Translations under genes and position numbers: made by a program
NCBI GenBank assembly: GCA_015064785.1
Contig: SVRM01000015.1
Coordinates: 1 to 48,336 of the forward strand
DNA: 48,336 nt
From: Oscillospiraceae bacterium
Lineage (GTDB): Bacteria > Bacillota > Clostridia > Oscillospirales > CAG-272
Direction: 5' to 3'
Notes under the pieces: model-generated
The model's input: the letters and a program-made list of their open reading frames with translations, nothing else
What the model was told of the DNA's origin: nothing
The model's database searches: none
In this document: positions 1 through 9,241 of the stretch, piece after piece
How the letters are laid out: each line of letters starts with the position of its first letter
How positions within the stretch are numbered: the stretch's first letter is position 1

Positions 1-200
1 TTGGCGTGATACTCTTAACGGAGTATCACGCCAGTTCTATTCGCCTTTGGCGAGTGATATTGCTACGCAGTGATATTCGGCTTACGCCGAGTGGTATTCG
101 CTTCGCGAGTTTATGGGCGAATAGAATATCACTGTGAGGCGTAGCCGAACAATATCACTGCTCGCAAGGGCAATATCACTCTTTGCGAAAGCAAAGAATA
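1..200. repeat. Palindromic repeat cluster
   Basis: The first 200 bases are built from short inverted repeats joined by a recurring AATATCACT/AGTGATATT motif. The clearest is a perfect 12-bp stem, GGCGTGATACTC (3-14) against GAGTATCACGCC (21-32), with a 6-base loop. Further small stems are seen around 40-53, 76-91 and 97-109. The left half (about 53-95) is also roughly the reverse complement of the right half (about 125-160), so the block as a whole is an imperfect palindrome. No protein-like frame is convincing here. It resembles the interspersed palindromic elements found between genes in many gut Clostridia; mobility or function cannot be read from one copy. Confidence 0.7.
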
Positions 201-221
201 TCACTCATAGACAGCAGAAAA

Positions 222-272
222 AGAGAGAGTCTTACGGAATTTTGCTTCCGAAGCACTCTCTCTTCTGTTTTT
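222..272 (+). terminator. Rho-independent terminator-like hairpin
   Basis: AGAGAGAGT (222-230) pairs perfectly with ACTCTCTCT (255-263), the inner stem is extended by CGGAA/TTCCG, and TCTGTTTTTATT follows. It would end transcription coming from left of the window and insulate the ECF operon. It could also be one more member of the adjoining palindrome cluster. Confidence 0.55.
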
Positions 273-457
273 ATTGCAAGTTTCGCATTTGTTTTACAAA
301 TGCATCGGGCTGCGCCCATACCCCTATCTTATTTCTCCGATAAGGACATCACACATTCTTGCAACACCTCCTTTCATGCATATTTCAAAATTCCGGAGAA
401 TCCGGGACACTGTGTGATCACGAGAGTCATTTCATAAAACACCATCATTTTCCACTC

Positions 458-486
458 TTGACAAATGCAGGGGTGTATGTTACAAT
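458..486 (+). promoter_or_regulatory. Sigma-A promoter of ECF/LRR operon
   Basis: TTGACA (458-463), a 17-base spacer and TACAAT (481-486) form a near-consensus housekeeping promoter. Transcription would begin near 493, leaving about 90 bases of leader before the sigma-factor start at 584. Because this is a sigma-A site, basal expression of the ECF factor does not require the factor itself. Confidence 0.8.
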
Positions 487-583
487 AAAAATAATCAGAA
501 AATCCATCCATACCTGTAACCAAATGTATCCAAATCCTGTGTATTATGGTGAGAACCATCATCACACAGAAAGGAGACACATC

Positions 584-1138
584 ATGGACGATAAGCAAAT
601 TGTAGCGTTGTACTGGGACCGCTCCGAGACCGCCATTTCAGAAACGGAAAAGAAATACGGAAGATACTGCCGCAGTATTGCCTGCAATATCCTGTATTCT
701 GAGCTGGATGCAGAGGAATGTGTAAACGATACGTATCATAAAGCATGGGAAACCATGCCGCCGAAGCAGCCGGAATTGCTGTCCGCCTATTTGGGTAAGA
801 TCACCCGCAACCTCGCCATCAACCGCCTTGCGTATCTTCATGCGGAGAAACGTTCCCCCGGAATGGAAGTCATTCTTGCCGAAGCGGAAGCATTCATTCC
901 CGATCCGACAGGCAATGACGCTTCCGATGAAATCCATCTGCGGGATGCCATCAATTCCTTTGTGGCATCCCTATCACAGGAGGCACGCATTGTATTTATC
1001 CGGCGGTATTGGTACATGAGCTCCGTAAAGGACATCGCCCGGGACTACAGTATGACAGAAAGTAAGGTAAAGGTAATGCTCATGCGAACACGAAACAGGT
1101 TCCGGGAGCATCTGGAAAGGGATGGGATTTCTATATGA
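584..1138 (+). CDS. ECF-type RNA polymerase sigma factor
   Basis: This 184-residue protein has the two conserved ECF modules. Region 2 (about residues 10-85) includes an LDAEECVNDTY-type core-binding/-10 recognition helix followed by a TRNLAINRL segment. Region 4 (about 125-180) is a helix-turn-helix, where YWYMSSVKDIA leads into a KVKVMLMRTRNR recognition helix. The start is set at 584 because AAGGAG lies at 571-576; the frame stays open upstream to 359 but has no ribosome site there. The stop overlaps the next start (ATGA at 1135-1138), so the pair is translationally coupled. By family logic it directs polymerase to an extracytoplasmic regulon that probably includes the LRR genes. The inducing signal is unknown. 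Confidence 0.9.
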   Translation: MDDKQIVALYWDRSETAISETEKKYGRYCRSIACNILYSELDAEECVNDTYHKAWETMPPKQPELLSAYLGKITRNLAINRLAYLHAEKRSPGMEVILAEAEAFIPDPTGNDASDEIHLRDAINSFVASLSQEARIVFIRRYWYMSSVKDIARDYSMTESKVKVMLMRTRNRFREHLERDGISI

Positions 1139-1755
1139 TGAAGCGTGAAAAAATGATTGCGTATATGGATCTTCTGGATGAAAAATGGATTGCGGAAGCT
1201 GATCCTGCAAATGCGAAGAAGATCAGAAACAAGAGAATGAGACAAACGATTCTGCACCTCGGTTCACTTGCCGCGTGTGTATGTCTGATTGTCATGCTGC
1301 TGCATCAGGCAATGACACCGGAAATCATCACCTTTTACAAATCAAACAAAAATGCAAGCTATACGTCTGCTGACCCGGGGGAGTATTATTGTTTTCATGC
1401 GGTAAATGCGGCACGGGAACAGTATGCGGGAAAACAGGTTCAGTTTCTGCTGGCCATTGATATGTTTTCCGAGGGACATGTCTTATCTCCCGGCGAAATC
1501 ATGGACGAGGAGTACAAGCGGTTAAGTGCGCTTGGATTTTCGTTTTACGAAGCTGAAGCATGGACCTATGAGGGCAAAGGCGTCAAAAAGTATTATCCTG
1601 TCATTGTCGGGCTGTTCACCGAGGAGGATTTGCAGAATTTCCCGGCACATCCGGAGATCGGATATGCATTCCGTTTTGTAACCAATGGCGACGGTTCCGC
1701 ATTGGATTTTTCAAAGGATAAAATAGTTTCTGTATACCATACGAACAAACAATAG
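1135..1755 (+). CDS. One-pass membrane partner of the ECF sigma factor (putative anti-sigma)
   Basis: The 206-residue protein has about 40 charged N-terminal residues, a single hydrophobic segment (about 40-58, rich in Leu/Ala/Cys/Val) and an extracytoplasmic domain of about 145 residues. This layout, and its start inside the sigma-factor stop codon, is typical of anti-sigma factors that hold the sigma factor through a cytosolic tail. No zinc-binding HxxxCxxC motif is visible, so it is not a ZAS-type anti-sigma. The outer domain has no family I recognise. The role is inferred from topology and gene order, not from a sequence match. Confidence 0.6.
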   Translation: MMKREKMIAYMDLLDEKWIAEADPANAKKIRNKRMRQTILHLGSLAACVCLIVMLLHQAMTPEIITFYKSNKNASYTSADPGEYYCFHAVNAAREQYAGKQVQFLLAIDMFSEGHVLSPGEIMDEEYKRLSALGFSFYEAEAWTYEGKGVKKYYPVIVGLFTEEDLQNFPAHPEIGYAFRFVTNGDGSALDFSKDKIVSVYHTNKQ

Positions 1756-1774
1756 AGAACAGTGGGGTAATATC

Positions 1775-4108
1775 ATGACAAAGCGAAAAATCCTGTTCTG
1801 TACCCTCGGTGCAGTGGTTTTGATTGCCGCAGTTCTGCTTATCCATCCAATCTCCGGGATGATTCGCAAAAGCCGGCATTACGCCGCGTTTGACCGACAG
1901 ACAAAAATCGGCAGTGAAGCGTATTTTGAAAAAGATTACACCCGTGCGTATGAAGCATTTTCCGCCGCTTACGACAGTCTGACCCCGGAAGATGCGGCAG
2001 ACCGTGAAAAGCTGGCAAATGCCTGCCGGCTTGCGGCAGAATGTCAGTCACAGCTTGGCGACACGGACGGTGTCATCCAAACGCTGATGCGCGGCTATGC
2101 CGATACCGAAAGCCAGGCTCTGCATGACATGCTGATGACCGCACCCGTCCGTATTGCGCATGATGCGCTGCACAGCGCGTTCTGTCAGGCGGTCGGACGG
2201 GCAGCAACGGATGCCGGGGCTTCTGTTGCCCCGGCAGAGAATGCTCTGACCTGGGGCGACCTTCAGCGCATTGAAACCGTCAGTATCACACCCTATGCTG
2301 TGAGCATCCGTCCGTTGGAAGGCGATCCCATCCACATCCCGATCGATCCGTTTACAGAGATTTTCAACTCCGAATTACTCTGTGCGCAGTTTTCCTATGC
2401 CGCGAATGCCGCAGTCAAAGCGACGGGATTTCATCTGTCGGACGGTGACCTCTCTCAATTCGGTGCCATTAAAAACCTGCGGGAATTCAGCATGTTGATC
2501 CCGGAATCGGACGATTTCTCGTTTTTATCTGCGATGACCTCTCTGTGGGAGCTGAGTCTCTCCTATTTCCCGATTGCCGATCTTTCCCCGTTTGCCGATC
2601 TGACGGAGTTAAAATCCCTCGATCTGTCCTACTGTACACAGATCACCGATCTGTCACCGCTGTCCTCACTTGTACAGCTGGAGAAGCTGTCACTGAGCGG
2701 GACACCCGTCACCGATCTCTCGCCGCTGGCATCGCTGACAAAACTGAAGACACTCTATCTGAGTGAGACAAAGGTCACAGACCTGTCTCCGCTGTCCGCG
2801 ATGACCGATATGGACTTTCTGGTTCTGTCAGATATGCCCGTTACCGATCTGTCACCGTTGTCCGGCATGACGAAGATCACTGCCCTGTACATCGATCAGA
2901 CGCATCCTGTGTCCTTTGCGCCGCTTGCCGACATGCCGCTTCTGCGGACGCTGGATGCGGGAAATACAGGATTTTCCGATCTGTCGCCGCTTGCGGAACA
3001 CAAGCATCTGCGCACGCTGCTCCTGTCAGACAACGGCATCTCTGATATTTCCCCGCTTGCGGGCAATCCCGATTTGTACCGGGTAGAGCTGAAGCACAAT
3101 CCGGTCACCGATCTGTCACCGCTTACAGGCTGCACCGCACTCGAAATCCTGTACTGCGACGGTACCGCGGTTACCGACTTATCGCCGCTTGCAGGCTGTG
3201 AGAAGCTGCGGATCCTCAGGCTTGACGGATGTCCCGTCTCCGATCTCACGCCTCTGCGCACCTGCGGTGCATTGGATCAGCTTCATATGGAAGGCAGTTT
3301 GGTTTCCGATCTTTCGCCGCTTGCCGCCTGTACCGAACTGTACCATTTATATGCAAGCCGTACACCGATCAGCGATCTTTCCCCGCTTGCAGGACTGCCG
3401 CTGGACAGCTTACGTCTGAGCGATACCGAAGTTTCCGATCTGACCCCGCTTGCCGCCTGTCAGAATCTGTCCAGACTGGAGCTCAACGACACTGCCGTAT
3501 CTGACCTTACGCCGCTGTCATCCGTTGCAGCACTGCGGCATTTGTATCTGGACGATACCGATGTAACCGATTTCGGACCGCTGTGCCACGCCCCGGAGCT
3601 GTCAGAATTGTCCATTGTCGGAACACCGATTTCCGATCTGTCACAGCTTGCGGATATACCGCAGCTGCGTCGGCTTGTGCTTGCCGCCGATGCAGACACT
3701 CCTCTTGCATCGCTTGCGGGCATTCAGGGACTCACGGATCTTGAGATCCGCGTTGATGCAGACACCGATCTTTCTCCGCTTGCCAAAATCCCGAAGCTGA
3801 ATGATCTGAAGATCATCGGAGAAGATTTTTCCGATCTGTCGGCGATTGCGGCTATCCCGCAGCTGTCCTTCCTCGACATCAGCGATACCGCCGTCACCGA
3901 CCTTGCGCCGCTGACCGGTCATGAAAGCCTCTCGCATCTGTTTGCCAATCACACACCGGTCTCCGATCTGTCACCGATTGCCGACAACGAATTTCTGTTT
4001 GAGCTTGCGGTGGAGGGCTGTCCCATCACCGATTGGTCCCCGGTTTCCCATCTTTACCATGTCCGCGGACGTCCCGCGTCCGAACAACCGAAGGAGATTG
4101 GGCAATGA
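1775..4108 (+). CDS. Membrane-anchored leucine-rich-repeat protein (LRR-1)
   Basis: The 777-residue protein opens with MTKRK and one hydrophobic signal-anchor (about 5-25). A helical, TPR-like region (about 35-130) follows, then an ALTWGDLQ segment, then about two dozen 22-residue repeats of internalin type with a recurring TDLSPL core. It ends with a short GRP-EQPKE tail. There is no LPXTG or other sorting signal, so the N-terminal anchor probably displays the repeats outside the membrane. The ribosome site is weak (GTGGGG). LRR arrays of this kind bind proteins or glycans; the ligand is unknown. The repeats are also strongly repetitive at DNA level, with many copies of a GATCTGTC-CCGCT core. 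Confidence 0.85.
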   Translation: MTKRKILFCTLGAVVLIAAVLLIHPISGMIRKSRHYAAFDRQTKIGSEAYFEKDYTRAYEAFSAAYDSLTPEDAADREKLANACRLAAECQSQLGDTDGVIQTLMRGYADTESQALHDMLMTAPVRIAHDALHSAFCQAVGRAATDAGASVAPAENALTWGDLQRIETVSITPYAVSIRPLEGDPIHIPIDPFTEIFNSELLCAQFSYAANAAVKATGFHLSDGDLSQFGAIKNLREFSMLIPESDDFSFLSAMTSLWELSLSYFPIADLSPFADLTELKSLDLSYCTQITDLSPLSSLVQLEKLSLSGTPVTDLSPLASLTKLKTLYLSETKVTDLSPLSAMTDMDFLVLSDMPVTDLSPLSGMTKITALYIDQTHPVSFAPLADMPLLRTLDAGNTGFSDLSPLAEHKHLRTLLLSDNGISDISPLAGNPDLYRVELKHNPVTDLSPLTGCTALEILYCDGTAVTDLSPLAGCEKLRILRLDGCPVSDLTPLRTCGALDQLHMEGSLVSDLSPLAACTELYHLYASRTPISDLSPLAGLPLDSLRLSDTEVSDLTPLAACQNLSRLELNDTAVSDLTPLSSVAALRHLYLDDTDVTDFGPLCHAPELSELSIVGTPISDLSQLADIPQLRRLVLAADADTPLASLAGIQGLTDLEIRVDADTDLSPLAKIPKLNDLKIIGEDFSDLSAIAAIPQLSFLDISDTAVTDLAPLTGHESLSHLFANHTPVSDLSPIADNEFLFELAVEGCPITDWSPVSHLYHVRGRPASEQPKEIGQ

Positions 4109-5814
4109 CAAAACGCAAAACCGTGATCGTGGTCATCCTCGCCGCCGTTCTGCTGATTTCTGCCGTACCGCTGTCCCGTCTGATTGCCGGAGGGATACAA
4201 GAAAAGCAGAAATACGCCGATTTTGACCGTCATATTGAGCGCGGCAGTGCCTTGTTCTTTGAACAGGATTACGCAAATGCATACAATGCCTTCATGGATG
4301 CCTACGACAGTCTGCTCCCGGAAAACGACGGTGATCTTACGAAAAAAGCCGAGGCATGTCTGCTTGCGGCGGACTGTGCGCGTGCGCTCGGCCCCGATCA
4401 CGCCGACACCGTCATCGAAACACTGCAAACCGGTTATGACGACACACAAAGCGAAAAGCTGTACGAAACACTACTGCAGTCGCCCGTGTGCTTTTCTGTT
4501 TCCGCGCTGCATACTGCCGTATGCAAGGCACTGGACATGACAGAGGATGCGCTGACATGGGGAGATTTGCAGAACATTGAAACCGTACAGATATACCCCG
4601 ATGTCATACATGTTTTTCCGGCAGAGGGACGGCGAAGCAGTGCGGCGTTTGATGTCTGTGATGCGCTGTTTTCCTCGGATGTGCTCTGCAGACAGCTGTC
4701 CTATGCAAAAAACGCCAATGTTCAGGCAATACAGTTCAATCAGTCGCACGGGGATCTCCGCCAGCTCGGAAAAATCAAAACACTGCAGACATTCCATACA
4801 AACGGTTCCGGCGACGGCGATTATTCCTACTTGTCCGCGCTGACCTCCCTCACCGATTTAGCGCTCACCACGGCAGATATCACCGATCTCACACCGCTTT
4901 CCGCTCTGAAAGAATTAAAATATCTCGGTCTGTCGCGCTGTGAAAACATCACCGACTGCGCTCCCCTGGCGGCTTTGACACAGTTGGAGTTTCTGGATCT
5001 GTCCTTGACCCGGATTACGGATGTATCGCCGCTGTCCTCCCTTGTGCAGATGAAAACCCTGCACCTTTCGGAGATGCCCATTTCCGATCTGTCGCCGCTG
5101 TCCTCGATGGAAAACCTGAATGTTCTGTCGATTTCGCATACCGATGTTTCTTCCCTTGCGCCGCTTGCTTCCATGCCCCGTCTGCGCCTGTTGTGGGCGG
5201 ATAACTGCAGAATCACGGATCTGTCACCGCTGCAGAAGCTGTCGGAGCTGACCGATGTCAATTTTGCCGGCAACAGCATTTCCGATATTTCCGCGCTTGC
5301 GGGAAAACCGAAGCTCGGATCCGTCTACCTTGCCAACAATCCCATCACCGATCTCTCGCCGCTTGCATCCTGTCCCGAGCTGACAGTCATCAACTGTCCC
5401 GGTGCTGAAATCACCGACATTTCCTGTCTGTCAGGCGTCACCCATCTGCGATCGCTGTTTCTGCCAAGCAATCAGATCACCGATATCTCCGCTCTGCGGA
5501 ATTTATCGGAGATTGCAGAGCTGGATCTGACCGACAACAACATCAGCGATATTTCCGCACTCGCTGGAAAGCCGCGGCTGTTGAATCTGTCCCTTGGCAA
5601 CAACCCCATCACCGACCTTTCCCCGCTCTCGGACTGCACCAAACTTTCCTTTTTCCATTGTCCTTATGCAAAAATCACCGATCTGACACCGCTTGCTGGC
5701 ATCTCCGAAAATTCTTATCTGAACCTCGACGGAAACCCCATCACCGACTGGTCGCCTGTCGCACACATCAGCGAGGTCGCCGGACGTCCCATTCCAGAAC
5801 AACCGAAGGAGTAA
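4105..5814 (+). CDS. Membrane-anchored leucine-rich-repeat protein (LRR-2), paralogue of LRR-1
   Basis: This 569-residue protein repeats the LRR-1 plan: MTKRK, a signal-anchor (about 6-30), a helical stalk with FFEQDYANAYNAF matching YFEKDYTRAYEAF of LRR-1, the ALTWGDLQ segment, about fifteen 22-residue LRRs and a closing GRP-EQPKE tail. The start is 4105, with AAGGAG at 4091-4096 and an ATGA overlap with the LRR-1 stop; an in-frame start at 4033 lies inside LRR-1 and lacks a ribosome site. The pair arose by tandem duplication and then changed in repeat number. Equal expression and separate ligands are plausible but not shown. Confidence 0.88.
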   Translation: MTKRKTVIVVILAAVLLISAVPLSRLIAGGIQEKQKYADFDRHIERGSALFFEQDYANAYNAFMDAYDSLLPENDGDLTKKAEACLLAADCARALGPDHADTVIETLQTGYDDTQSEKLYETLLQSPVCFSVSALHTAVCKALDMTEDALTWGDLQNIETVQIYPDVIHVFPAEGRRSSAAFDVCDALFSSDVLCRQLSYAKNANVQAIQFNQSHGDLRQLGKIKTLQTFHTNGSGDGDYSYLSALTSLTDLALTTADITDLTPLSALKELKYLGLSRCENITDCAPLAALTQLEFLDLSLTRITDVSPLSSLVQMKTLHLSEMPISDLSPLSSMENLNVLSISHTDVSSLAPLASMPRLRLLWADNCRITDLSPLQKLSELTDVNFAGNSISDISALAGKPKLGSVYLANNPITDLSPLASCPELTVINCPGAEITDISCLSGVTHLRSLFLPSNQITDISALRNLSEIAELDLTDNNISDISALAGKPRLLNLSLGNNPITDLSPLSDCTKLSFFHCPYAKITDLTPLAGISENSYLNLDGNPITDWSPVAHISEVAGRPIPEQPKE

Positions 5815-5818
5815 AACA

Positions 5819-6895
5819 ATGACACTGACCGATTTTTACAAAACGTATTCCTCCGACTGCACCGCAGGCTCGGCAAATCAGGTGCTGACACGCGATGCGC
5901 AAGCCGTCACCCGCTGCGGACGCATTTACTACCGCCTGTCGCACGGCGGTGAACATTATGCGCTGCTCTTTTCCAACCAGATCGACTCAACCTTCTCTGA
6001 TGGCTCGATCAGCGTGGCAAACGACATCGGCGGCGACTGGGACATCCTTTCCCTGCGCGTCGGACTGACCCAGACGCACGGTGCGGAACCGAAGGTCTGG
6101 CACACCGTCACCTTTGGCGGATGCGAAAAAAAGCATGTCTCCGCTGGGGACACCGCACCGTTTTTCTGCGATCCGATTCCGCTGTCGGCTGTCGGCGGGG
6201 AGTATCTCTGCTATGAAATCACCGTCTTTGGTGCATGTTATCCGTATCACGAGGAGATGACGCTGAACGTCGTCATCCGGGACGGCGATCACTGGATTCC
6301 GTCAAAGAAAATTCCCGCCCCGCTGATGATCGGCTCCGACCGCTGTGTCACCCGCCGTATCGGCTTCCTGGGCGACTCGATCACGCAGGGCTGCGGAACC
6401 GGATACGACAGCTACACGCATTGGGCGGCAAAAATCGCAGAAGGACTGCCCGCGGATGACAGCGTCTGGAACCTCGGCATCGGATATGCGCGTGCATATG
6501 ACGCAGCGACCGACCGCGGCTGGCTTACCCGCGTCAAGCAGTGTGATATTGTCAATGTCTGCATGGGCGTCAACGATCTTCTGCGCGGCAGAACCGGCGA
6601 GGAGGTTGTCTCAGATCTGACAACCATCGTCCGTGCGCTCAAGTCTGCTGGCTGCCGTGTGATTCTGTTCACCGTTCCGCCGTTTGACATGCAGGGAAAT
6701 GCCAAGGACTACTGGTATTTTGTCAACGACAAAATCCGTCTGACCATTTCCAACGAAGCAGACGCCGTATTTGATTTCGCGGCAGTTCTCGGACAGAATG
6801 CACCGAACGCACACATGTCGGTATACGGCGGTCATCCCAACGCTGAGGGCTGTGCCGTCGCGGCAAAGGCGTATCTGGCGGCAAAGTTGATTTGA
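5819..6895 (+). CDS. SGNH/GDSL-family hydrolase
   Basis: A 358-residue protein with an N-terminal beta-rich domain (about 1-175) and a C-terminal SGNH hydrolase domain. Visible blocks are GDSIT with nucleophile Ser187, a Gly in NLGIG, GVND with its Asn, and HPN with His339. The Asp usually three residues before the His is Tyr here (YGGH), so the usual Asp of the triad is not in place. It starts four bases after the LRR-2 stop and is the last gene before a terminator. Family members remove acyl groups from sugars or lipids; a carbohydrate esterase acting on acetylated glycans fits, but the substrate is not evident. No signal peptide is seen, so it is probably cytoplasmic. Confidence 0.8.
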   Translation: MTLTDFYKTYSSDCTAGSANQVLTRDAQAVTRCGRIYYRLSHGGEHYALLFSNQIDSTFSDGSISVANDIGGDWDILSLRVGLTQTHGAEPKVWHTVTFGGCEKKHVSAGDTAPFFCDPIPLSAVGGEYLCYEITVFGACYPYHEEMTLNVVIRDGDHWIPSKKIPAPLMIGSDRCVTRRIGFLGDSITQGCGTGYDSYTHWAAKIAEGLPADDSVWNLGIGYARAYDAATDRGWLTRVKQCDIVNVCMGVNDLLRGRTGEEVVSDLTTIVRALKSAGCRVILFTVPPFDMQGNAKDYWYFVNDKIRLTISNEADAVFDFAAVLGQNAPNAHMSVYGGHPNAEGCAVAAKAYLAAKLI

Positions 6896-6898
6896 TCA

Positions 6899-6958
6899 CA
6901 TCCCCCTTACAACACATCCCGCAATCCCTGATGTGTACGGTAAGGGGGATTCCGTTTT
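6899..6958 (+). terminator. Terminator of ECF/LRR/SGNH operon
   Basis: ATCCCCCTTAC pairs with GTAAGGGGGAT, with an inner ACACATC/GATGTGT stem, followed by TCCGTTTTGT. It sits just after the SGNH stop, so it closes the first operon. Confidence 0.8.
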
Positions 6959-7107
6959 GTCCGACGGTGAAGCAATGTCGATTTCCTTCACCGCCATCGA
7001 CAGAATTGTAACCTGTTTTTCATCCAATGCACGGTAAATACACACAAATTCCAGAAGTTCACTTCAAAAAACAGCAGGATCGTGCGCAAAAACGATAGGA
7101 TTCTGTA

Positions 7108-7136
7108 TTTACAAACAGCCCGATTCATGATATACT
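7108..7136 (+). promoter_or_regulatory. Sigma-A promoter of dehydrogenase operon
   Basis: TTTACA (7108-7113), 17 bases, TATACT (7131-7136). The expected start near 7143 leaves a leader of only about 20 bases, so there is no room for a riboswitch or attenuator. The 6960-7107 stretch before it shows no gene. Confidence 0.75.
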
Positions 7137-7163
7137 ATAAAAAAACGCCAAGGAGTGACCATC

Positions 7164-8183
7164 ATGACACAGAAATCCATTGTATTTACTGCCCCCAAAT
7201 GCGCTGAGCTGATCGAAGAAGCCGTGCCGACACCGGGTACCGGTCAGGTGCTGGTTCGTCTTGCCTGCTCCACCATCTCCTCCGGAACGGAACGTGCCAA
7301 TCTGGTTGGAGAGGTCAACATTTCCACTGCCCGCAATGCACCCGAAACCGCAGTTTTCCCGCGCCGTCTTGGCTACAGCTCCGCAGGCGTGGTGGAAGCG
7401 CTCGGTCCCGGTGTGACACAGTTTTCCGTCGGTGACCGCGTTGCCATGTCGTGGACAACACACAGCCAATTTGTCTGTAAAAACGTAAACGAGGTTTATC
7501 CGCTGGACGGCGATCAGTCCTTCTCCGAGGGTGCACTGTGGCACATTGCGACCTTCCCGATGGCAGCAATCCGGAAATGCCGGCTGGAAATCGGCGAATC
7601 GGCGATTGTCATGGGTATGGGCATTCTCGGCATGATGGCGGTGATGCTGCTGCGCACAGCCGGTGCATCCCCGGTTATTGCCGCCGATACCGTTCCTGAA
7701 AAAAGAGAACTTGCCCTGAGGCTCGGTGCGGACTACGCATTTGACCCATTCGCATCTGATTTTGAAGCACAGGTGCGTCATGTAACCGGCGGCGGTGTCA
7801 ATGTCGCCATCGAAGTCACCGGAAATGGCGGTGCGCTGGACGGTGTCCTCGACGTCATGGCACGCTTCGGACGTGTTGCCCTGCTTGGCTGTACCCGTCA
7901 CAGCGATTTCCAGATCGATTATTACAAGAAGGTACACGGACCCGGCATCACGCTCCTCGGCGCACATACCCTGGCACGTCCCGTCACCGAATCCTCTCCC
8001 GGTATGTGGACCACACGCGATGACATCTTTGCCGTTCAGCGGCTGGTCCGCCACGGTCGGCTGCATTTTGCATCCCTTGTGGAGGAAGTTCATTCGCCCG
8101 AAGAAGCACCCGAAGTCTATACCCGTCTCGCAAACGAAAAAGCATTCCCGGTCGTACAGTTTGACTGGACACAGTTACAATAA
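7164..8183 (+). CDS. Zn-independent medium-chain dehydrogenase (MDR family)
   Basis: A 339-residue MDR protein: GroES-like N-terminal domain (about 1-125), then a Rossmann fold with GMGILGMM for NAD(P) binding and an acidic/basic stretch near 175. The usual first catalytic zinc ligand (GxCGTD) is replaced by STISSGTER, the form found in BchC-like and other MDRs that lack the standard catalytic zinc site. The start is ATG 7164 with AAGGAG at 7150-7155; a GTG nine bases upstream overlaps the ribosome site. It is the first gene of a run of oxidoreductases, so it probably oxidises a hydroxyl of a cyclic or sugar-like substrate. Exact substrate unknown. Confidence 0.8.
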   Translation: MTQKSIVFTAPKCAELIEEAVPTPGTGQVLVRLACSTISSGTERANLVGEVNISTARNAPETAVFPRRLGYSSAGVVEALGPGVTQFSVGDRVAMSWTTHSQFVCKNVNEVYPLDGDQSFSEGALWHIATFPMAAIRKCRLEIGESAIVMGMGILGMMAVMLLRTAGASPVIAADTVPEKRELALRLGADYAFDPFASDFEAQVRHVTGGGVNVAIEVTGNGGALDGVLDVMARFGRVALLGCTRHSDFQIDYYKKVHGPGITLLGAHTLARPVTESSPGMWTTRDDIFAVQRLVRHGRLHFASLVEEVHSPEEAPEVYTRLANEKAFPVVQFDWTQLQ

Positions 8184-8200
8184 GCAGGAGGACAACTGTC

Positions 8201-9226
8201 ATGAGAAAAATCAGAGCTGCACAGATCGGCATCGGTCATGACCATGCCGTAGATACGATCAAATCCCTGCGCCGTCTGGAACAGTATTACGACATTGCGG
8301 GCTTTGTTGCGCCTGCCGTTGAAGTTGAAAAATACGGAGAACGCCTTGCCGCCTTTGCCGGTATTCCGGAAATGACGCTGGATGAGGTACTGGCAGATGA
8401 TTCAATTGAAGCCGTCTGCATTGAAACAGAAGAAGTGTCACTGTCCGACGTCGCTCTTGCCTGTGCCAAAGCCGGCAAGCAGATTCAGATGGACAAGCCC
8501 GGCGGTCTTGACCCGGAAACGTTCGAGGAAATGCTGCGCATCATGAAGCAGAGAGGACTTGTCTTCCACACAGGCTATATGTACCGATACAATCATGGCG
8601 TTATGGATGTCATGGAGATGGTCAGACGCGGAGAATTCGGCGAGATTTTCTCGGTGGAAACGCACATGAACTGCCGTCATGCACCCGAAAAGCGCCAGTG
8701 GCTGGAAACCTTCCCCGGCGGCATGATGTTCTTCCTCGGCTGTCATCTGGTCGATCTGATTTACGGTATCCTCGGAGTGCCGGAGGAGATCATCCCAATG
8801 AACTGCTCCACCGGCATTGATGGCGTAACAGCGGATGACTACGGCTTTACGGTCTTCAAATACAAAAACGGCATCTCCTTTGCCAAGACCTGCGCCGAGG
8901 AAATCGGCGGCTTTGCGCGCAGACAGCTCGTTGTCACGGGTGAGAAACACTCCGTGACGCTGTGTCCGCTTGAAATGTACGCACCGGAATCGATTCTTCT
9001 TTATACGGACAAGACCGACTATACCAATCCCAGTTGGGTTCATCAGGGAACCAAAACCCGCACCGAACCGCATGACCGCTATGACGATATGCTCTCCTCC
9101 TTTGCCGCAATTGTCCGAGGAGACAAAGAAAATCCGTGGAGCTATGAATATGAATTACAGCTGTACCGCATCGTGCTGGCTGCGTGCGGTGTGGAGATCG
9201 ATTATAAAAAAGAAATTGTTCTGTAA
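8201..9226 (+). CDS. Gfo/Idh/MocA-family oxidoreductase
   Basis: A 341-residue protein with an N-terminal Rossmann fold beginning QIGIGHDHA (the usual GxGxxG varied) and a C-terminal alpha/beta substrate domain. The EKP motif appears as DKPGG near residue 94, so the catalytic Lys is kept, unlike the family member at 16111. A strong AGGAGG precedes the start, 17 bases after the MDR stop. These enzymes oxidise sugars, inositols or their derivatives with NAD(P). Together with the flanking MDR and SDR this suggests stepwise oxidation of one polyol or glycoside. The HDHA motif points to a subgroup often linked with glycoside 3-oxidation, but that link is an inference. Confidence 0.85.
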   Translation: MRKIRAAQIGIGHDHAVDTIKSLRRLEQYYDIAGFVAPAVEVEKYGERLAAFAGIPEMTLDEVLADDSIEAVCIETEEVSLSDVALACAKAGKQIQMDKPGGLDPETFEEMLRIMKQRGLVFHTGYMYRYNHGVMDVMEMVRRGEFGEIFSVETHMNCRHAPEKRQWLETFPGGMMFFLGCHLVDLIYGILGVPEEIIPMNCSTGIDGVTADDYGFTVFKYKNGISFAKTCAEEIGGFARRQLVVTGEKHSVTLCPLEMYAPESILLYTDKTDYTNPSWVHQGTKTRTEPHDRYDDMLSSFAAIVRGDKENPWSYEYELQLYRIVLAACGVEIDYKKEIVL

Positions 9227-9241
9227 GTGAGGATTTCAGCA

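Noticed and set aside
1..200. CRISPR-like array
   Set aside because: The repeated motif is only about nine bases, spacing is irregular, the units are palindromic and no cas gene is near.
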